Origin: Bacillus sp. AZ43
Lineage (GTDB): Bacteria; Actinomycetota; Actinomycetes; Mycobacteriales; Geodermatophilaceae
Direction of reading: 5' to 3'
NCBI GenBank assembly: GCA_004570425.1
Contig: SPQJ01000024.1
Coordinates: 1 to 64,000, forward strand
Length of the DNA: 64,000 nt
The notes under the pieces: model-generated
The model's database searches: none
What the model was told of the DNA's origin: nothing
The model's input: only the letters and a program-made list of their open reading frames with translations
In this document: positions 60,888 to 64,000 of the stretch, piece by piece
How the letters are laid out: each line of letters opens with the position of its first letter
Position numbering within the stretch: the stretch's first letter is position 1
Position numbers and translations under genes: made by a program

Positions 60888-61715
60888 GTGACCGACGCCC
60901 GTTCCTCCCGCTGGTCCGACCTCGAGCGCCCGGCGCTCGACGGCCCCGCCCTCACCGCAGCCCTCACCCGCGACAGCGACCTGTGGCGGTCGCTCGAGGT
61001 GGTCGAGGAGATCGGGTCGACCAACGCCGCGCTCGCCGCCGCGGCCGCCGCCGACGCCCCCGAGGGAGCCGTCCTCGTCGCCGAGCACCAGGTGGCCGGG
61101 CGCGGTCGGCTGGACCGGGTGTGGACCTCGCCGCCCCGCGCCGGGCTGACCGTGTCCTTCCTGCTGCGCCCGGACGTGCCGGCGGCCCGCCGCGGCTGGC
61201 TGCCGCTGCTGACCGGCGTGGCGCTGGCCGAGGCCGTCGGCGAGGTGGCCGGGGTGCGCGCCTCGCTGAAGTGGCCCAACGACCTGCTGGCGCTCGACGG
61301 GCGCAAGCTGGCCGGGATCCTGGCCGAGTCGAGCGGGACCGCCGTGGTCGTCGGCGTCGGCCTCAACGTGTCGACGACGGCCGACGAGCTGCCCGACACC
61401 GGCACCTCGCTGTCCCGCGTCGCCGGTGGGACGGTCGACCGGGCGCCCGTGCTGCTCGCCTTCCTGCGCGCGGTCGAGCGCCGCTATCGCCGCTGGACGA
61501 CGGCCCTCGGCGACCCGGTGGCCTCGGGGCTGGCGGCCGACTACCTCGCCTGGTCCTCCACGGTCGGCACCGAGGTGCAGGTGAGCCTGCCCGACGGATC
61601 GACCCTCACCGGGACCGCCACGGCGGTCGACTGGGACGGACGCCTCGTGGTGGCGACGGCCGAGGGACAGGTGGAGCTCGCCTCGGGGGACGTCCGGCAC
61701 GTGCGCCGGGCCTGA
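60888..61715 (+). CDS. birA: Biotin-[acyl-CoA carboxylase] ligase
   Basis: 275-residue monofunctional (group I) biotin protein ligase without an N-terminal DNA-binding domain. Biotin-binding GSTNAALAAAA near residue 42, the adenylate loop GRGRLDRVWTSPP near 69 and KWPNDLLALDGRKLAGILAE near 126 are intact, followed by the C-terminal SH3-like domain. It biotinylates Lys549 of the carboxylase alpha subunit encoded nearby. Confidence 0.95.
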   Translation: MTDARSSRWSDLERPALDGPALTAALTRDSDLWRSLEVVEEIGSTNAALAAAAAADAPEGAVLVAEHQVAGRGRLDRVWTSPPRAGLTVSFLLRPDVPAARRGWLPLLTGVALAEAVGEVAGVRASLKWPNDLLALDGRKLAGILAESSGTAVVVGVGLNVSTTADELPDTGTSLSRVAGGTVDRAPVLLAFLRAVERRYRRWTTALGDPVASGLAADYLAWSSTVGTEVQVSLPDGSTLTGTATAVDWDGRLVVATAEGQVELASGDVRHVRRA

Positions 61716-61766
61716 CGGGGCGCGCCGCACCCGCCCGGCGGGGCCAGGCTGCGTCATCCTGGGCCC

Positions 61767-62336
61767 ATGGCCTATCCCGACAAGGTCCTCGCCGAGGACG
61801 AAGAGGTCATCCGCCACCTGCATCCGCACTGGCTGACCGTCTTCTGGCCGGTGGTCCGCCTGCTGCTGATCGTCGGGGCCGCGTCGTTCGGCATGGCCGC
61901 GATCCCCGCCGGGCGGCAGCAGGGTGTTTTCCGCATGCTCGTGCTCGCCGTGGCGCTCGTCCTGCTGGTGACCGTGGTCCTCGTGCCGCTGCTGCGCTGG
62001 CGCACCACGCACTACGTGGTCACCACGCACCGGCTGCTCTTCCGGGAGGGCATCCTGGCCCGCCGCGGCCGCGACATCGGGCTGGCGCGGATCACCGACG
62101 TCTCCTACCGGCAGTCGCTGTGGGAGCGGATCATCAACTCCGGGACGCTGACCATCGAGTCCGCGGGCGACAGCGGGCCGACGGTGCTGCGGCAGATCCC
62201 CGACAGCGACGGCGTCCAGCAGCTGCTCAACCACATGATCGAGGAGGACGCCGACCGCCGGGCCCAGGAGAGCGCCGGCTACCTCGGCGAGTACTACGCC
62301 GGTCCGCACGGCACGGCGCCCCAGCGGTACGTGTGA
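61767..62336 (+). CDS. bPH2 (YdbS-like) membrane protein
   Basis: 189-residue protein with two close hydrophobic helices (LTVFWPVVRLLLIVGAASF and MLVLAVALVLLVTVVLVPLL) followed by a bacterial PH-like domain (TTHYVVTTHRLLFREGILARRGRDI). The function of the family is unknown. A similar gene stands next to birA in mycobacteria (Rv3278c, from memory), supporting the call. No clear ribosome-binding site; possibly leaderless. Confidence 0.85.
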   Translation: MAYPDKVLAEDEEVIRHLHPHWLTVFWPVVRLLLIVGAASFGMAAIPAGRQQGVFRMLVLAVALVLLVTVVLVPLLRWRTTHYVVTTHRLLFREGILARRGRDIGLARITDVSYRQSLWERIINSGTLTIESAGDSGPTVLRQIPDSDGVQQLLNHMIEEDADRRAQESAGYLGEYYAGPHGTAPQRYV

Positions 62337-62402
62337 GGACGGCGACGCAGCGGGACCGGTCCGTCACGGCGCGTCCGCACGGGTTCTGTCGGTAGGGCGA
62401 CC

Positions 62403-62415
62403 TACCGTCGCTCCC
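62403..62415 (+). promoter_or_regulatory. Leaderless -10 of sbcD
   Basis: TACCGT (62403-62408), 7 bases, then ATG at 62416. Confidence 0.55.
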
Positions 62416-63561
62416 ATGCGCCTGCTGCACACCTCCGACTGGCACATCGGCCGGTCGCTGCACGGCACCGACCTGCTCGCCGAGCAGGAGCAGGTGCTGG
62501 GTGGCCTGGCCGACGTCGTCGCCGCCGAGGGCGTGGACGCGGTGCTGGTGGCCGGCGACGTGTACGACCGGGCCATCCCGCCGGCGGAGGCGACCGCGGT
62601 GCTCAGCCGGGTCGTGGCGCGCATCCGCCGCGCCGGCGCGACCGTCGTCATGACCCCGGGGAACCACGACTCCGCCCGCCGCCTGGGCGCGTTCTCCGAG
62701 CTCCTCGCCGCGGGCGGGCTGCACGTCCGCGCCGAGACGCCGCGCCTCGACGAGCCGGTGCTGCTGACCGACGAGCACGGGGAGGTCGCGGTCTACGGGC
62801 TGCCGTTCCTGGAGCCCGAGGTCGCCCGGTTCGAGCTGGGCCTGCCGGGGGCCCGCAGCCACGAGGCGGTGCTCACCGAGGCCATGGACCGCGTCCGCGC
62901 CGACCTGTTCCTGCGGCCGGGCACCCGGTCGGTCGTGCTCGCCCACGCCTTCGTCGGCGGCGGGCTGCCGAGCGACAGCGAGCGCGACATCACCGTGGGC
63001 GGTGTGGACCTGGTGCCGGCGCCGGTCTTCGACGGCGTCGACTACGTGGCCCTCGGGCACCTGCACCGGCCGCAGACGCTCTCGCCGAGGCTGCGCTACA
63101 GCGGCTCGCCGCTGGCCTACTCCTTCGGCGAGGCCGGCCAGCAGAAGCAGGCGTGGCTGGTCGACCTGGACGCCGGGGGGCTGGCCGACGTCCGCCCGGT
63201 CCTGCTGCCGACGCCCCGGCCGCTCACCCTGCTCGCCGGGACGCTCGAGGAGCTGCTCGCCGACCCCGCGCACGCCGTCGCCGAAGGGCACTTCGTCTCC
63301 GCCCGGCTCACCGACGCGGTCCGGCCGGCGGACCCCATGCGCCGCCTGCAGGCCCGGTTCCCGCACTGCGTGCACCTGGAGTGGGCCGGGTCCGCCGCCG
63401 CGCCCGACACCCGCAGCTACCAGGAGCGGCTGCGCGGCCGGAGCGACCTCGACGTCGTCGGTGAGTTCGTCACGCACGTGCGCACGGTGCCGGCGACCGG
63501 CGCCGAGAAGGAGCTGCTGGGGCGGGCGCTGGCCGCCGCGGGGCGCGAGGCCGACGCATGA
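62416..63561 (+). CDS. sbcD: Exonuclease SbcCD subunit D
   Basis: 381-residue Mre11-type metallophosphoesterase nuclease. DWHIGRSL (8-15), GDVYDRAIP near residue 50, TPGNHDSARRL near 77, AHAFVGGG near 176 and GHLHRPQ near 215 are the five metal-binding motifs. With SbcC it cleaves hairpins and protein-blocked DNA ends. Overlaps sbcC by ATGA. Confidence 0.96.
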   Translation: MRLLHTSDWHIGRSLHGTDLLAEQEQVLGGLADVVAAEGVDAVLVAGDVYDRAIPPAEATAVLSRVVARIRRAGATVVMTPGNHDSARRLGAFSELLAAGGLHVRAETPRLDEPVLLTDEHGEVAVYGLPFLEPEVARFELGLPGARSHEAVLTEAMDRVRADLFLRPGTRSVVLAHAFVGGGLPSDSERDITVGGVDLVPAPVFDGVDYVALGHLHRPQTLSPRLRYSGSPLAYSFGEAGQQKQAWLVDLDAGGLADVRPVLLPTPRPLTLLAGTLEELLADPAHAVAEGHFVSARLTDAVRPADPMRRLQARFPHCVHLEWAGSAAAPDTRSYQERLRGRSDLDVVGEFVTHVRTVPATGAEKELLGRALAAAGREADA

Positions 63562-64000
63562 GGCTGCACACCCTGTCCCTCACCGCGTTCGGGCCCTTCC
63601 CCGAGACCGTCGAGGTCGACCTCGACGACGCCGGCCGCGACGGGCTCTTCCTGCTCTGGGGGCCCACCGGCGCGGGCAAGACGACGCTGCTCGACGCGGT
63701 GGTGTTCGCCTTCTACGGCACCGTCCCCGGCGCCCGCGGCGAGGAGAAGCGGCTCCGCAGCGACCACGCCGCCGCCGGCGTCCGCACCGAGGTCGCCGTC
63801 GAGGTGACCCTCGGGACGGAGCGCCTCCGCGTGATCCGCCGGCCCGAGCAGCAACGCCCCAAGAAGCGCGGCGACGGCTGGACCAAGGAGCAGGCGGCCC
63901 TGACGGTGCAGCGCTGGACCGGGTCGGACTGGGCACCGGTCAGCACGCGGATCGACGAGGGATCGGAGTACCTGCGCACCCGGCTCGGGCTCTCGGCCGA
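63558..64000 (+). CDS. sbcC: Exonuclease SbcCD subunit C, N-terminal part only
   Basis: The first 147 residues of a Rad50-type SMC ATPase, cut by the window end. LSLTAFGPFPETVEVDLD is the typical N-terminal strand and Walker A is GPTGAGKTTLLDAVVFA near residue 35. ATG 63558 overlaps the sbcD stop. The coiled coil, zinc hook and Walker B lie outside the window. Confidence 0.95.
   Translation, partial: MRLHTLSLTAFGPFPETVEVDLDDAGRDGLFLLWGPTGAGKTTLLDAVVFAFYGTVPGARGEEKRLRSDHAAAGVRTEVAVEVTLGTERLRVIRRPEQQRPKKRGDGWTKEQAALTVQRWTGSDWAPVSTRIDEGSEYLRTRLGLSA

Overview
The window is 64 kb of very GC-rich, gene-dense chromosome from a high-GC actinobacterium. No rRNA, tRNA, insertion sequence, integrase, prophage or CRISPR array was seen. 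The likeliest group is Geodermatophilaceae or a close relative. The support is the strong G/C bias at third codon positions, many GTG starts, leaderless -10/start-codon arrangements, the acyl-CoA carboxylase epsilon subunit, the decaprenyl-phosphoryl-arabinose genes, a mycobacterial-type LpdA flavoprotein and a DUF222-HNH (13E12-like) gene. The family name is inference; the phylum is firm.

Layout. 1-6.6 kb: truncated exported protein, CNNM/CorC-type membrane protein, galE, aromatic aminotransferase, trpS, 2'-5' RNA ligase-like protein and YihY. 6.6-15.2 kb: a secreted D,D-carboxypeptidase, then a BMP-type nucleoside ABC importer (lipoprotein, double ATPase, two permeases) whose second permease gene overlaps cdd, which overlaps deoA. 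15.2-18.6 kb: an ABC-2 exporter, an orphan membrane protein and adenosine deaminase. 18.6-25.2 kb: a DEAD-box helicase with a structured leader, an acidic protein with an internal duplication, lpd, a universal stress protein and an APC permease. 25.3-28.6 kb: deoC with two aldehyde dehydrogenase genes that look like a split ALDH16. 28.8-36.1 kb: a DUF222-HNH gene behind an SOS-box-like site, upp, a Gfo/Idh/MocA oxidoreductase, an Lrp regulator, an M20 peptidase, a RibD-C reductase and an acyltransferase-SGNH protein. 36.2-42 kb: purine nucleoside phosphorylase, a uronate-dehydrogenase-like protein and a PGM2-like phosphopentomutase (overlapping genes), a YbdK-type ligase and an M20 amidohydrolase. 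42-47.1 kb: mutA-mutB-meaB. 47.1-53.3 kb: a gamma-glutamylcyclotransferase-like protein, LpdA-type quinone reductase and two tandem secreted metalloproteases. 53.3-62.3 kb: acyl-CoA carboxylase (accA3, accD, accE) with maf, the decaprenyl-phosphoryl-arabinose genes (ubiA, dprE1, dprE2), birA and a bPH2 membrane protein. 62.4 kb to the end: sbcD and the start of sbcC.

How the genes work together. The dominant theme is nucleoside salvage and breakdown: import, deamination (cdd, add), phosphorolysis (deoA, PNP), base rescue (upp), pentose-phosphate isomerisation (PGM2-like mutase), aldol cleavage (deoC) and oxidation of the resulting acetaldehyde (ALDH pair). From memory of the M. tuberculosis H37Rv annotation, gene order and orientation follow Rv3315c (cdd) back to Rv3278c, with lineage-specific genes inserted between the conserved markers. 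A second theme is acyl-CoA carboxylation and propionate metabolism: AccA3/AccD/AccE, the biotin ligase that modifies them, and methylmalonyl-CoA mutase with its chaperone. No clearly unprecedented multi-gene system was found. The best candidates for new biology are the helicase leader, the split ALDH16 beside deoC, the tandem repeat-bearing metalloproteases, the SOS-box-like site at the HNH gene and the Ala-substituted DprE1.
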